Source of the DNA: Streptomyces nigrescens
Lineage (GTDB): Bacteria > Actinomycetota > Actinomycetes > Streptomycetales > Streptomycetaceae
Assembly (NCBI GenBank): GCA_024349765.1
Contig: AP026073.1
Span: 6,076,001 to 6,140,000, forward strand
Length of the DNA: 64,000 nucleotides
Reading direction: 5' to 3'
Every line of letters begins with the position of its first letter. Position 1 is the first letter of the stretch. The position numbers and the translations under genes are program-made. The notes beneath the pieces were generated by a model, which ran no database searches, was not told the origin of the DNA, and worked only from the letters and a program-made list of their open reading frames with translations. Below are positions 1 through 8,589 of this stretch, piece after piece.

Positions 1-846
1 TACGACGCCCGGGTCTGGGACCAGTTCCTCGCGCAGACCGAGTCGGTGGCCAAGTCCGTGCCGTGGATGGTGACCACCGGCAACCACGACATGGAGGCGT
101 GGTACTCGCCCAACGGCTACGGCGGCCAGAACGCCCGCTGGTCGCTGCCCGGCAACGGCCCCGACGCCGAGAACGCCCCGGGGATCTACTCCTTCACCTA
201 CGGCAACGTCGCCGTCGTCGCCCTCGACGCCAACGACGTCTCCTACGAGATCCCCGCCAACCAGGGCTACACCGGCGGCAAGCAGACCCGCTGGCTGGAC
301 CGCCGCCTCGCCGAACTGCGGGCCGCCCGGGGCATCGACTTCATCGTGGTCTTCTTCCACCACTGCGCCTTCTCGACGACCAACTCGCACGCCTCCGACG
401 GCGGGGTGCGCGACGCCTGGCTGCCGCTCTTCGACAAGCACCAGGTGGACCTGGTCATCAACGGCCACAACCACGTCTACGAGCGGACCGACGCCATCAA
501 GGGCGGCCGGGTCACGAAGAAGATGCCGATCGGCGAGTCCGTCGACGCCGCGCGCGAGGGCATCGTCTACGTGACGGCCGGCGGCGCGGGCAGGTCCCTC
601 TACGACTTCCCGGTGCCGGACAGCTACGAGGGCCACGTCAAGGACCTCGACCACGTCGACACGTACCACTGGTCGAAGGGCCAGGTGAAGACCAAGGACA
701 CCGTGGAGTGGTCCCGGGTCCGCTACACCGGCTACTCGTTCCTCGCGGTCGAGGTCGCCCCGGGCCAGCGCCCGCGGATGACGGTCACCGCCCTCGCCGA
801 ATCCGGCGAGCGCATCGACCACTTCGAGGTGACCCGCTCCCACTGA
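1..846 (+). CDS. Metallophosphoesterase (purple acid phosphatase-like), 5' truncated
   Basis: The reading frame is already open at base 1 (first residues YDARVWDQFL), so this is the C-terminal 281 residues of a longer protein. It carries calcineurin-type metallophosphatase motifs in order: GNHD (metal and catalytic histidine), FHH with a following CAF, and GHNHVYER (last metal ligands). These ligate a two-metal centre that hydrolyses phosphate esters. The spacing and the VYER ending resemble purple acid phosphatase-like or alkaline phosphatase enzymes of Streptomyces, which are usually exported. The signal peptide region lies outside the window, so location is inferred. A perfect stem-loop follows 33 bases after the stop. 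Substrate cannot be assigned. Confidence 0.9.
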   Translation, partial: YDARVWDQFLAQTESVAKSVPWMVTTGNHDMEAWYSPNGYGGQNARWSLPGNGPDAENAPGIYSFTYGNVAVVALDANDVSYEIPANQGYTGGKQTRWLDRRLAELRAARGIDFIVVFFHHCAFSTTNSHASDGGVRDAWLPLFDKHQVDLVINGHNHVYERTDAIKGGRVTKKMPIGESVDAAREGIVYVTAGGAGRSLYDFPVPDSYEGHVKDLDHVDTYHWSKGQVKTKDTVEWSRVRYTGYSFLAVEVAPGQRPRMTVTALAESGERIDHFEVTRSH

Positions 847-879
847 GCGCACCCACCTCGCGTACGCACTCCCGCACGC

Positions 880-906
880 AGGGGCGCCCGCACACCGGGC
901 GCCCCT
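880..906. terminator. Stem-loop between convergent genes
   Basis: An 11-bp perfect inverted repeat (AGGGGCGCCCG / CGGGCGCCCCT) with a 5-base loop lies just after the metallophosphoesterase stop and downstream of the convergent small gene ending at 1011. It has no T run, as is usual for Streptomyces terminators, and may act in both directions. Confidence 0.75.
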
Positions 907-1010
907 GTCGGCGTCACGAGGGGCAGATCAGCCGGGCGACGGAGCACCGGAGCCGCCACCAGCAGCGGCACGGCACCGACGCCCGGGCCCCGGCATGCGC
1001 GCGGAGCATC

Positions 1011-1142
1011 TCAGTGTCCGGTGGAGCCGCCGTTGTCCCGGCGGTCGAGGGCACGCTGGAGGGCGGCCGCGGCGTTCCTGCGGTCGGCGTCGTTGGTCGT
1101 ACGCGCGGAGTGGCGGGTCCTGCGGACAGCGGTCTCGGCCAT
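1011..1142 (-). CDS. Small basic protein, 43 aa
   Basis: An ATG at 1142 is preceded by GGAG nine bases upstream and opens a 43-residue frame beginning MAETAVRRTRHSARTTND and ending GGSTGH. The body is basic and Ala/Arg-rich with a likely helix (residues 20-36, AADRRNAAAALQRALDRR-like composition). I recall similar short proteins annotated as hypothetical in many Streptomyces, but this was not checked. Function is unknown. The good ribosome binding site and coherent codon use argue that it is real; the short length keeps confidence moderate. Confidence 0.5.
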   Translation of the reverse strand: MAETAVRRTRHSARTTNDADRRNAAAALQRALDRRDNGGSTGH

Positions 1143-1486
1143 GATTCACGTCTCCAATGCCAAAGCCCCGAGAACGGATGGGATGCGTCGATCCAGAAGC
1201 GGGCCGGAAAGGGCGGGGGCTCCGGCGCAACAGGGGTCACCTGCGCACACGCACCGGGCCACATCCGCAGTCGCTCGATGGAGCGTTACGTTCGGCTCCT
1301 ACAAAGCTAGGACAGCCCGGCCGTGATGTCTGCACAATTACTTGGGCTTCCTACTATCTGAGACGGATTCCGTGTACTCGAACGAGTGATCCACGGACAT
1401 CCGCAGCTCACGGGGGGTCGCGCCTGGCTAGCGTCGCGTTGTCGCTCGCGCAGGACGGCCGAGCCCACACCGCACAGGAGGCGCCC
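1143..1486. other. Intergenic region, promoter side of the Uma2 gene and of the small gene
   Basis: No coding region is supported here. The stretch separates two divergent genes and is visibly more AT-rich than its flanks around 1290-1390, as expected for promoters. A partial palindrome ACTCGAACGAGT (1376-1387) lies about 100 bases before the Uma2 start; its role is unknown. The Shine-Dalgarno sequence of the Uma2 gene (AGGAGG, 1476-1481) closes the region. Confidence 0.4.
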
Positions 1487-2098
1487 GTGACCACAACGCC
1501 CGGCCCCGATCTGGACGAGACCCGGTGGCAGGCATGGAATGCCATGGCACTCCCCGAGGGATTCCACGCCGAGATCGTCGAGGGGTTCATCGAGGTGTCG
1601 CCCACCGGTCACCACCGGCACAGCAAGGTCGGCAACAGGCTGCGCCGGGAACTGAGCCGGTTCCTGGACGGGGAGTCGAAGCCGTACGTGGTCAACAACG
1701 CCCTGAACGTCATCCACGAGCGTCAGAGCTGGATCCCGGACGCCGTCGTCTGCCCGGAGGACGACGACAGGTTCGTCACCGATGACGGGCTCGGCCTGGC
1801 CGCCCGTGGGGTGCGGCTGGTGGCGGAGGTGGTCTCACCTGGCCAGAGCGAGGAGCGCGACCGGGTCCGCAAGCGCCGCGCCTATGCCCGCGCCGGCATC
1901 CCCGTCTATGTGCTGGTCGACGACCAAGACGGTGGCGGCAGCGTCACCGTGCTGGCCCAGCCCGCCCCCGAGGAGGCGGACTACCGCCAGAGCCACCGGG
2001 TGCCGTACGGGACCGAAGTGACCGTCCCCGAAGGCCCCGCCAAGGGATTCGTCATCGGTGAGGCGATCACCGGGCCGCCGCGGAACGCCCGTACCTGA
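1487..2098 (+). CDS. Uma2 family PD-(D/E)XK nuclease-like protein
   Basis: The GTG at 1487 is preceded by AGGAGG with a five-base gap, so this start (203 aa) is preferred to any earlier codon in the frame. The protein has the Uma2/DUF820 layout: an N-terminal strand region (EIVEGFIEVSP), a central PDAVV acidic segment, the EVVSP segment, and the RKRRAYARAGIPVYVLVD segment with the conserved basic residues. This fold belongs to the restriction-endonuclease-like superfamily. Uma2 genes are greatly expanded in Streptomyces and cyanobacteria and their biological role is not established. It is a single-gene unit ending at a shared hairpin with the convergent proline operon. Confidence 0.85.
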   Translation: MTTTPGPDLDETRWQAWNAMALPEGFHAEIVEGFIEVSPTGHHRHSKVGNRLRRELSRFLDGESKPYVVNNALNVIHERQSWIPDAVVCPEDDDRFVTDDGLGLAARGVRLVAEVVSPGQSEERDRVRKRRAYARAGIPVYVLVDDQDGGGSVTVLAQPAPEEADYRQSHRVPYGTEVTVPEGPAKGFVIGEAITGPPRNART

Positions 2099-2108
2099 GC
2101 CGAAGCCG

Positions 2109-2142
2109 ACGGCCCGGCCCCCGAGACGGGGAGCCGGGCCGT
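2109..2142. terminator. Bidirectional terminator between uma2-like gene and pruA
   Basis: Perfect 10-bp arms (ACGGCCCGGC / GCCGGGCCGT) enclose an additional CCCC/GGGG pairing. The hairpin sits between two convergent stops at 2098 and 2160. Confidence 0.8.
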
Positions 2143-2159
2143 GGTCGTACCCGTGGGGG

Positions 2160-3791
2160 TCAGCCCATGTGCGGGTAGCGGTAGTCCGTCGGGGGGACCA
2201 GGGTTTCCTTGATGGAGCGGGTGGAGGTCCAGCGCATCAGGTTCTGCTTGGCGCCGGCCTTGTCGTTGGTGCCGGAGGCGCGGCCACCGCCGAAGGGCTG
2301 CTGGCCGACGACGGCGCCGGTGGGCTTGTCGTTGATGTAGAAGTTGCCCGCGGCGAAGCGGAGCTTCTCGCAGGTCGCGGCGGCCGCGGCGCGGTCCTGG
2401 GCGATGACGCAACCGGTCAGGCCGTACGCCGAGGCGGACTCCATCTGGGTGAGCATCTCGTCGTAGTCCGCGTCGTCGTAGACGAAGACGCCGAGGATCG
2501 GGCCGAAGTACTCGTCCTTGAAGATCTCGTTGTCCGGGTCGGTGGAGACCAGGACCGTCGGGCGGACGAAGTAGCCCTCGCTGTCGTCGTACGTGCCGCC
2601 GGCCACGACCTCGATGGTCGGGTCGGCCTTGGCGCGGTCGATCGCCGCCTTGTTCTTGGCGAAGGACCGCTCGTCGATGACGGCACCCATGAAGTGCGAC
2701 AGGTCGGTGACGTCACCCATGGCGAGCGACTCGACCTCGGCGGCGAACTCCTCCTTGAAGCCGGCGTTCCAGAGGGAGGCCGGGACGTAGGCGCGGGAGG
2801 CCGCGGAACACTTCTGGCCCTGGAACTCGAAGGCGCCACGGGTCATGGCGGTCTTCAGCACGGCGCGGTCGGCCGAGGGGTGGGCGACGATGAAGTCCTT
2901 GCCGCCGGTCTCGCCGACCAGACGCGGGTAGGTCTTGTACTTCTCGATGTTCGCGCCGACCGTCTTCCACAGGTACTGGAAGGTCTTGGTCGACCCGGTG
3001 AAGTGGATGCCCGCGAGGTCCGGGTGGGCCAGCGCGACCTCGGAGACGTCCTTGCCGTCACCGGTGACCAGGTTGATCACGCCCTTGGGCAGCCCGGCCT
3101 CCTCCAGCAGCTCCATCAGCAGCACGGCCGCGAAGGTCTGGGTCGGCGAGGGCTTCCAGACGACCACGTTGCCCATGAGGGCGGGGGCGGTCGGGAGGTT
3201 GCCGGCGATCGCGGTGAAGTTGAACGGCGTGATCGCGTAGACGAAGCCCTCAAGGGGGCGGTGGTCCGAGCGGTTCCAGACGCCCGGGGAGTTCGCCGGA
3301 GGCTGCTCGGCGAGGATCTGGCGCGCGAAGTGCACGTTGAAGCGCCAGAAGTCGATCAGCTCGCAGGGGGTATCGATCTCGGCCTGCTGGGCGGTCTTGG
3401 ACTGGCCAAGCATGGTGGCGGCGGCCAGCGTCTCGCGCCAGGGGCCGGACAGCAGCTCGGCGGCCCGGAGGATGATCGCGGCGCGGTCGTCGAAGGACAT
3501 CGCGCGCCAGGCGGGCGCGGCGGCCAGCGCGGCGTCCACCGCGTCCTGGGCGTCCTTGACCGTGGCGTTGCCGTACGTGCCGAGCCGGGCTCCGTGGTTG
3601 TGCGGCTGGACGACGTCGAAGCGCTCGCCGCCGCCCATCCGGCGCTCGCCGCCGATGGTCATCGGCAGCTCCCGCGGGTTGCCGGCCAGCTCCTTGAGCT
3701 TGGCCTCCAGACGGGAACGCTCGGCGCTGCCGGGTGCGTAGGTGTGGACCGGCTCGTTCACCGGTACGGGGACCTGGGTCACAGCGTCCAT
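2160..3791 (-). CDS. pruA: L-glutamate gamma-semialdehyde (P5C) dehydrogenase
   Basis: This 543-residue protein is a full-length aldehyde dehydrogenase of the P5C dehydrogenase type. It oxidises glutamate gamma-semialdehyde (in equilibrium with 1-pyrroline-5-carboxylate) to glutamate with NAD+, the second step of proline breakdown. The catalytic cysteine is at about residue 328 in FQGQKCSAASR and the general-base glutamate at about 294 in VGETGGKDF. The ATG at 3791 has AAGGAG upstream. It lies 71 bases downstream of the proline dehydrogenase gene on the same strand, so the two form one catabolic operon. As in most actinobacteria the two activities are on separate polypeptides, not a PutA fusion. 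Confidence 0.95.
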   Translation of the reverse strand: MDAVTQVPVPVNEPVHTYAPGSAERSRLEAKLKELAGNPRELPMTIGGERRMGGGERFDVVQPHNHGARLGTYGNATVKDAQDAVDAALAAAPAWRAMSFDDRAAIILRAAELLSGPWRETLAAATMLGQSKTAQQAEIDTPCELIDFWRFNVHFARQILAEQPPANSPGVWNRSDHRPLEGFVYAITPFNFTAIAGNLPTAPALMGNVVVWKPSPTQTFAAVLLMELLEEAGLPKGVINLVTGDGKDVSEVALAHPDLAGIHFTGSTKTFQYLWKTVGANIEKYKTYPRLVGETGGKDFIVAHPSADRAVLKTAMTRGAFEFQGQKCSAASRAYVPASLWNAGFKEEFAAEVESLAMGDVTDLSHFMGAVIDERSFAKNKAAIDRAKADPTIEVVAGGTYDDSEGYFVRPTVLVSTDPDNEIFKDEYFGPILGVFVYDDADYDEMLTQMESASAYGLTGCVIAQDRAAAAATCEKLRFAAGNFYINDKPTGAVVGQQPFGGGRASGTNDKAGAKQNLMRWTSTRSIKETLVPPTDYRYPHMG

Positions 3792-3862
3792 GGCGGCCGT
3801 TTCTCCTTCGGTGGTCGGTTCGTACGTACGTAAGGGGCCGGGGGGTCAGCCCCGGGCCGCCG

Positions 3863-4789
3863 TCATCCCCGGGTCGCGAGCGACCGCAGGAAGAAGGCCA
3901 GGTTCGCGGGGCGCTCGGCGAGCCGGCGCATGAAGTACCCGTACCAATCGGTGCCGTACGGGATGTACACCCGCATACGATTCCCCTCGGCTACCAGCCG
4001 GCGCTGCTCCGCCTCGCGGATGCCGTAGAGCATCTGGAATTCGTAGTCCGCCGGCTTGCGGCCGTTGCGGTGCGCCAGCTCCTGGGCGATGGCCACCATC
4101 CGCGGGTCGTGGGACCCGATCATGGGGTAGCCCTTGCCGGCCATGAGGATCTTCAAGCAGCGCACATAGGCCCGGTCGACCTCCCGCTTGTCCTGGAAGG
4201 CGACGGTCGCGGGCTCCTTGTACGCGCCCTTGACCAGTCGCACCCGGGAGCCTTCCCCGGCGAGCGCCCGGCAGTCGTCCTCGGTACGGAAGAGGTAGGA
4301 CTGCAGCACCGCGCCCGTCTGGGGGAACCGCTCGCGCAGCTCGGCGAGGATCGCCAGGGTCGAGTCGACCGTGGTGTGGTCCTCCATGTCGAGGGTGACG
4401 GTCGTCCCGGCCTCGGCGGCCGCCTCGACCACCGGAGTGACGTTCTGCAGGGCCAGCTCGTGGCCGCCCGGCAGCGCCTGGCCGAAAGCGGACAGCTTCA
4501 CCGACATCTCGGCCTTCACGCCGAGCCCGTGCTCCTTGAGGGCCTCGGCCAGCCGGAGGTAGGCGTCGCGGTTGCGCAGCGCCTCCGTCGGGTCCGTGAT
4601 GTCCTCGCCGAGGTGGTCGAGCGTGACCTCCAGTCCACGCGCGGCCAGGTTGCGCACCGCGGCCATGGCCTCGTCCAGACGCTCGCCGGCGACGAACCGT
4701 TCCACCACGGGGCGGGTGACCGGAGCGGCCGCGACGACGCGTCGGATGCTGTCGCTGCGCGCTGCGGCGAGGAGCACGGGACCCAGCAT
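3863..4789 (-). CDS. Proline dehydrogenase
   Basis: This 308-residue FAD enzyme oxidises L-proline to 1-pyrroline-5-carboxylate, passing electrons to the membrane quinone pool. The (beta/alpha)8 barrel signatures are visible: KAEMSVKLSAFGQALP, DMEDHTTVD, and the C-terminal RMRVYIPYGTDWYGYFMRR segment, whose arginines bind the substrate carboxylate. I chose the ATG at 4789 because GGAGG lies six bases upstream (4796-4800); a start five codons earlier would overlap that site. It is first in the operon with the P5C dehydrogenase and is divergent from a PucR-type gene that probably regulates it. The symbol is left blank because putA properly names the bifunctional fusion. Confidence 0.95.
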   Translation of the reverse strand: MLGPVLLAAARSDSIRRVVAAAPVTRPVVERFVAGERLDEAMAAVRNLAARGLEVTLDHLGEDITDPTEALRNRDAYLRLAEALKEHGLGVKAEMSVKLSAFGQALPGGHELALQNVTPVVEAAAEAGTTVTLDMEDHTTVDSTLAILAELRERFPQTGAVLQSYLFRTEDDCRALAGEGSRVRLVKGAYKEPATVAFQDKREVDRAYVRCLKILMAGKGYPMIGSHDPRMVAIAQELAHRNGRKPADYEFQMLYGIREAEQRRLVAEGNRMRVYIPYGTDWYGYFMRRLAERPANLAFFLRSLATRG

Positions 4790-4995
4790 GGGGCACCTCC
4801 ACATTCAGGGTGACAAGTACCGGGCGGCGCCGGGCAGGGCGGACGCGTCGGCAAGATTGAGCCACCTGAAATTTAAGGATCGCGCCACTTCGCGGCCATC
4901 GACAGCTGTCACGCCTTCGTGGCCGGGATCTCAGACAGATGTATGAGAATGGGAACAGGGACGACCACTGCGACAGGAGAGGGGCCGAACGGCGG
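4790..4995. promoter_or_regulatory. Divergent control region of the proline operon
   Basis: This 206-base spacer separates the proline dehydrogenase start (minus) from the PucR-type regulator start (plus). It has an AT-rich patch at about 4868-4878 and a perfect 10-bp palindrome GACAGCTGTC at 4901-4910 that could be part of an operator. The assignment as a PucR target region is inferred from position only. Confidence 0.45.
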
Positions 4996-6270
4996 ATGCG
5001 GGGCGACTACCAGCAGCTCGTGGACGAGATCTCGGCGGCGCTCGGTGCACCGGCGACGCTGGAGGACCGGGACTTCGGGCTGATCGCGTTCGGCGCGCAC
5101 GAGGGCGAGGACGACGAGGTCATGGACCCGGTGCGGACCCGGTCGATCCTGCAGCGCCGCTCCTCGGCGGCGGTCCGGGCCTGGTTCGAGGCGTTCGGGA
5201 TCGCCCGGTCCACGACGCCGCTGCGGATCCCGCCGGACCCGGCCGCCGGCGTCTTCCGCGGCCGGATCTGCCTCCCCGTACGCCACCGGGGCGTGGTGCA
5301 CGGTTACGTCTGGCTGCTGGACGACGGGCACCTCACCGACCTGGCCCTGGGCGGCCGGGGCGCCCCGCCCGACCCGCGGATCGCCCAGGCGATGGAGACC
5401 GCGGCCCGGATCGGCGCGCTGCTGGCCGACGAGGCCCGCGCCGGCTCCGAACTCGGCGATCTGCTACGGGAGTTGCTGACCGGCCCGGCCGCCGGCCGGT
5501 CGGCCGCGGCGACCGCCCTGCGCGACGCGCTCCGCGACGTCCTGCGCTTCACCCCCGGTCTGCCGCTCACCCTGGTCGCGGTGGCGCCCTGGGACACCTC
5601 GGACACCGACGCGGCCCCCCTGCCGAGCCTGCCGGGTCTGCTCGCGGCGTGCGCACTGCGCTCCCCCGGCGGTCCCACGGGCCCGCCCGGCCCGCCCGTC
5701 CTGGCCGCGCTGGTCCGCCTGCGTGCTACGGGCGGGTCGGCCCCCGCCCGTACGGTGGCGGAACACCTGCTGCGCTCCCCGCGGGCGGGGAGCGCCCCGG
5801 CCGCCGCGGCTCCGGCCGGCGCCGGGCGGTCCCGTTCCGCCGATCGCTCCGCACCGCCCCGCCCGGGCGCGGCCGGCATCGGCAGCGCCACCCGGGAGCC
5901 GGCCGAACTCCCCACGTCCTGGCAAGAGGCCCTCGCCGCGGCCCGCGCGGCCCGCGCCGAGCCCCGGCTGGGCCCGGTCGCCCAGTGGGACACCATCGGC
6001 TCGTACCGCATGCTGACCGCCCTGCCGGTCACCGATCCCGACCCCGTGATCGGCCCTCTGCTCACCCCCGCACACGCCGAACTCGCCCGCACCGCCGAGG
6101 TGTTCCTCGACTGCGCGGGCCAGGCGAGCCGCACGGCCCAGGCCCTGGGCATCCACCGCCAGACCCTCTACTACCGCCTCGGCCGCGTCGAAAAGCTGAC
6201 GGGTCTCGACCTGGATGACGGGGAGCATCGGCTGCTTCTCCATATGGCCCTCAAGGTGGCGAGGCTGTAA
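4996..6270 (+). CDS. PucR-family transcriptional regulator, likely of proline catabolism
   Basis: The 424-residue product ends in a PucR-type helix-turn-helix: [20 protein letters not shown] followed by KLTGLDLDD. The N-terminal half resembles a GAF-like sensing region, and the middle holds a Pro/Ala/Arg-rich stretch (about residues 215-300) that is probably flexible. I preferred the ATG at 4996, which has GAGGGG 11 bases upstream; an in-frame ATG at 4939 has no visible ribosome binding site. It is divergent from the proline dehydrogenase operon, and PucR-type regulators typically activate neighbouring catabolic genes in response to the substrate, so proline sensing is inferred. Confidence 0.85.
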   Translation: MRGDYQQLVDEISAALGAPATLEDRDFGLIAFGAHEGEDDEVMDPVRTRSILQRRSSAAVRAWFEAFGIARSTTPLRIPPDPAAGVFRGRICLPVRHRGVVHGYVWLLDDGHLTDLALGGRGAPPDPRIAQAMETAARIGALLADEARAGSELGDLLRELLTGPAAGRSAAATALRDALRDVLRFTPGLPLTLVAVAPWDTSDTDAAPLPSLPGLLAACALRSPGGPTGPPGPPVLAALVRLRATGGSAPARTVAEHLLRSPRAGSAPAAAAPAGAGRSRSADRSAPPRPGAAGIGSATREPAELPTSWQEALAAARAARAEPRLGPVAQWDTIGSYRMLTALPVTDPDPVIGPLLTPAHAELARTAEVFLDCAGQASRTAQALGIHRQTLYYRLGRVEKLTGLDLDDGEHRLLLHMALKVARL

Positions 6271-6280
6271 GCCTTCCGCT

Positions 6281-6790
6281 GCGCTTGGCTGTGCCTCCCA
6301 CGTACCCGGCTGTCCCGCCGCGGGTCGTCTCGCCGTTGCGCGCTTTGCGGCGCCTCCCACGTACTTGGCTTTCCCGCCGCGGTTGTTGTTCGCCGTTGCG
6401 CCTGCGGCGGGCTGGGTGGGTGTCGGGTGCGGTGACGGGCCTCCGGGGCCGGTTGTGTGGACTGCTGACGCTTTACGTCCACACAACCGGCCCCTCCGGC
6501 CCGTCCCCTCCCGTTGGGGGAGAAGAAAACAGCGGTGGGGGTGCACGTAATGCCCACGAGCGTGCAGCCAACAGACCAGGCCCGCCCCCAACCAGCCCTC
6601 ACCTCCCACTCACGGGAGGGGCTGGACCGGAGGACGAAGTCTGGAGGGCCGGCACCGCACCCGAAAACACCACGCCCGCCGCCAGGCGCAACGGCGAACA
6701 AGCCCCGCGGCGCCGCAGACAGGTACGTGGGAGGCGCCGCAAAGCGCAGCGCCCCGCGGCGGGAAAGCCAGGTACGTGGGCGAAGAAACA
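6281..6790. repeat. Repeat cluster, left side of the NCS1 gene
   Basis: The 609 bases between the PucR gene and the NCS1 gene hold no supported gene but a structured repeat. Two direct units of 57-60 bases (6281-6337 and 6338-6397) share the cores CTCCCACGTAC and TCGCCGTTGCG. They are followed by a large hairpin (6434-6505) and then by two units of the same family in the opposite orientation (about 6685-6780), so the whole is an imperfect inverted structure. The same family, inverted, recurs after the NCS1 gene. No transposase or target duplication is seen. Confidence 0.8.
6434..6505. repeat. Long hairpin, copy 1
   Basis: Two 29-base arms (6434-6462 and 6477-6505) pair except for one four-base internal mismatch block; the 14-base loop reads TGCTGACGCTTTAC. 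The inner part of the stem is CCGGTTGTGTGGAC / GTCCACACAACCGG. A nearly identical copy in opposite orientation lies at 8607-8678. It may terminate the PucR-gene transcript. Confidence 0.85.
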
Positions 6791-6879
6791 CCCGGTTCAC
6801 CGGACACGCCCCCCACCGAAACACTCGCTTTCTAGCGTCCGGCCTGACGAAATGGCCCCGGCGCCGGAGGAGACGTGGC

Positions 6880-8556
6880 ATGAGCGAGGCCGTTGTGGAA
6901 CGCAACGAAGAGACAACGCACGGCGGGGCACCCGACGACGTACGGCCCAAGCCAAGCGCAGCGGAAAGCGCAGCAGAGACCCTAGAGGACTACACCCTCC
7001 GGTTCGCGCCCCGCAGTTACCGCCGGTGGACGCCGGCCGTGGTGGCGACCACCGCGCTGGGCGGGATCGCGTACATGGCGGACTTCTCGATCGGCGCCGG
7101 GATCGGGCTCACCCACGGCACCGGCAACGCACTGACCGCGATCCTGGTCGCGGCCGTGGTCATCTTCGTCACCGGTTTCCCGCTCGCCTACTACGGGGCC
7201 CGCTACAACATCGATCTGGACCTGATCACCCGTGGTGCCGGCTTCGGCTACTACGGGTCGGTGCTCACCAGCGTCATCTTCGCCAGCTTCACCTTCATCT
7301 TCTTCGCGCTGGAGGGCTCGATCATGGCCCAGGGGCTGCGGCTGGGCCTCGGGCTGCCGCTGTGGCTGGGCTATCTGGTCGCCACGCTCCTGGTGATACC
7401 GCTGGTCATCTACGGCATGAAAGCGCTGAGCAAGCTCCAGGTCTGGACGACGCCGCTGTGGCTGCTGCTGATGGTGGGGCCGCTGGTCTACCTGGTCGCC
7501 ACCGACCCGGGCACCGTGCACCGCTTCGTGTCGTACGCCGGGACCGACGGCCACGGCGGGATCAACACCGCCTCCGTGCTGCTGGGCGCGGGCGTCTGCC
7601 TGTCGCTGATCGCGCAGATCGGCGAGCAGATCGACTATCTGCGGTTCATGCCGCCCAAGACCGAGGAGAACAAGCGCACTTGGTGGGCGGCCGTGATCAT
7701 GGCCGGGCCCGGCTGGGTCGTGCTGGGTGCGGTGAAGCAGGCCATCGGCCTGTTCCTGGCCGTCTACATCCTCGCGAAGGCCGGGCCGGCCGCGGCCACC
7801 GAGCCGATCCGGCAGTTCACCGGTGCGTTCGCCGCGATGCTGCCCTCCTGGCTGGTGGTGCCGCTGGCCGTGGTCCTCGTCGTGATCAGCCAGATCAAGA
7901 TCAATGTGACCAACGCCTACTCCGGCTCGCTGGCGTGGACGAACTCCGTCACCCGGGTCACCAAGCGCTACCCGGGGCGGATGGTCTTCGTCCTGGCCAA
8001 CCTGGCGTTCGCGCTGATCCTGATGGAGGCCGACATGTTCAGCTTCCTCAACGGGATCCTGGGCTTCTACTCCAACTGCGCCATCGCCTGGGTCGTCACC
8101 GTCGCCACCGACATCCTCGTCAACAAGTACCTGCTGAAACTGTCCCCGAAGATCCCGGAGTTCCGCCGCGGCATGCTTCACGCAGTCAACCCGGTGGGGG
8201 TGGTGGCCTTCACCGCGGCCTCCGGCCTGTCCATCGCGATGTACTTCCACGCGCTGGGCGACGCCCTCCAGCCGTACTCACCGGTGGCCGCCGCGGTGCT
8301 CGCCTTCGTCCTCACACCGCTGATGGCGGTTGTCACCAAGGGCCGTTACTACCTGCGGCGTTCCGACGACGGGATCGACGAGCCGCTGCTGGACGCGGAC
8401 GGCAACCCGAGCGCCACGAGCTACCCGTGCCACGTCTGCCGGCAGGAGTTCGAGCGCCCCGACCTGGCCGCCTGCCCGACCCACGACGCCATGGTCTGCT
8501 CACTGTGCCTCAGCACGGACCGCTCGTCCGAACACGTCCTCCCGGCATCCTCATAA
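6880..8556 (+). CDS. NCS1-type permease (cytosine/purine/allantoin-like) with Cys-rich C-terminal tail
   Basis: The 558-residue protein has about 12 hydrophobic segments from residue 45 to about 490 and the NCS1 layout, including the WTPAVV...GIG start of helix 1 and the SQIKINVTNAYSGSLAW segment in the second half. NCS1 members co-transport nucleobases or related nitrogen compounds with H+ or Na+. The ATG at 6880 has GGAGG nine bases upstream; the longer open frame before it runs through repeat sequence and is not used. The last 45 residues carry a cytoplasmic C-x2-C-x11-C-x7-C-x2-C pattern (CHVC, CPTHD, CSLC), which looks metal-binding and is not a normal part of a transporter. Substrate is unknown. 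Confidence 0.85.
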   Translation: MSEAVVERNEETTHGGAPDDVRPKPSAAESAAETLEDYTLRFAPRSYRRWTPAVVATTALGGIAYMADFSIGAGIGLTHGTGNALTAILVAAVVIFVTGFPLAYYGARYNIDLDLITRGAGFGYYGSVLTSVIFASFTFIFFALEGSIMAQGLRLGLGLPLWLGYLVATLLVIPLVIYGMKALSKLQVWTTPLWLLLMVGPLVYLVATDPGTVHRFVSYAGTDGHGGINTASVLLGAGVCLSLIAQIGEQIDYLRFMPPKTEENKRTWWAAVIMAGPGWVVLGAVKQAIGLFLAVYILAKAGPAAATEPIRQFTGAFAAMLPSWLVVPLAVVLVVISQIKINVTNAYSGSLAWTNSVTRVTKRYPGRMVFVLANLAFALILMEADMFSFLNGILGFYSNCAIAWVVTVATDILVNKYLLKLSPKIPEFRRGMLHAVNPVGVVAFTAASGLSIAMYFHALGDALQPYSPVAAAVLAFVLTPLMAVVTKGRYYLRRSDDGIDEPLLDADGNPSATSYPCHVCRQEFERPDLAACPTHDAMVCSLCLSTDRSSEHVLPASS

Positions 8557-8589
8557 CCCACCGGCGCCCACCCCCACCCACCGTTCCCC

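Noticed and set aside
1376-1387. ACTCGAACGAGT before the Uma2 gene as a LexA SOS box
   Set aside because: The actinobacterial box needs GAAC followed by GTTC four bases later; the second half is missing.
6271-6879. Extended N-terminus of the NCS1 permease through the repeat region
   Set aside because: The upstream in-frame codons come from repeat DNA, have no transporter character, and a good GGAGG precedes the ATG at 6880.
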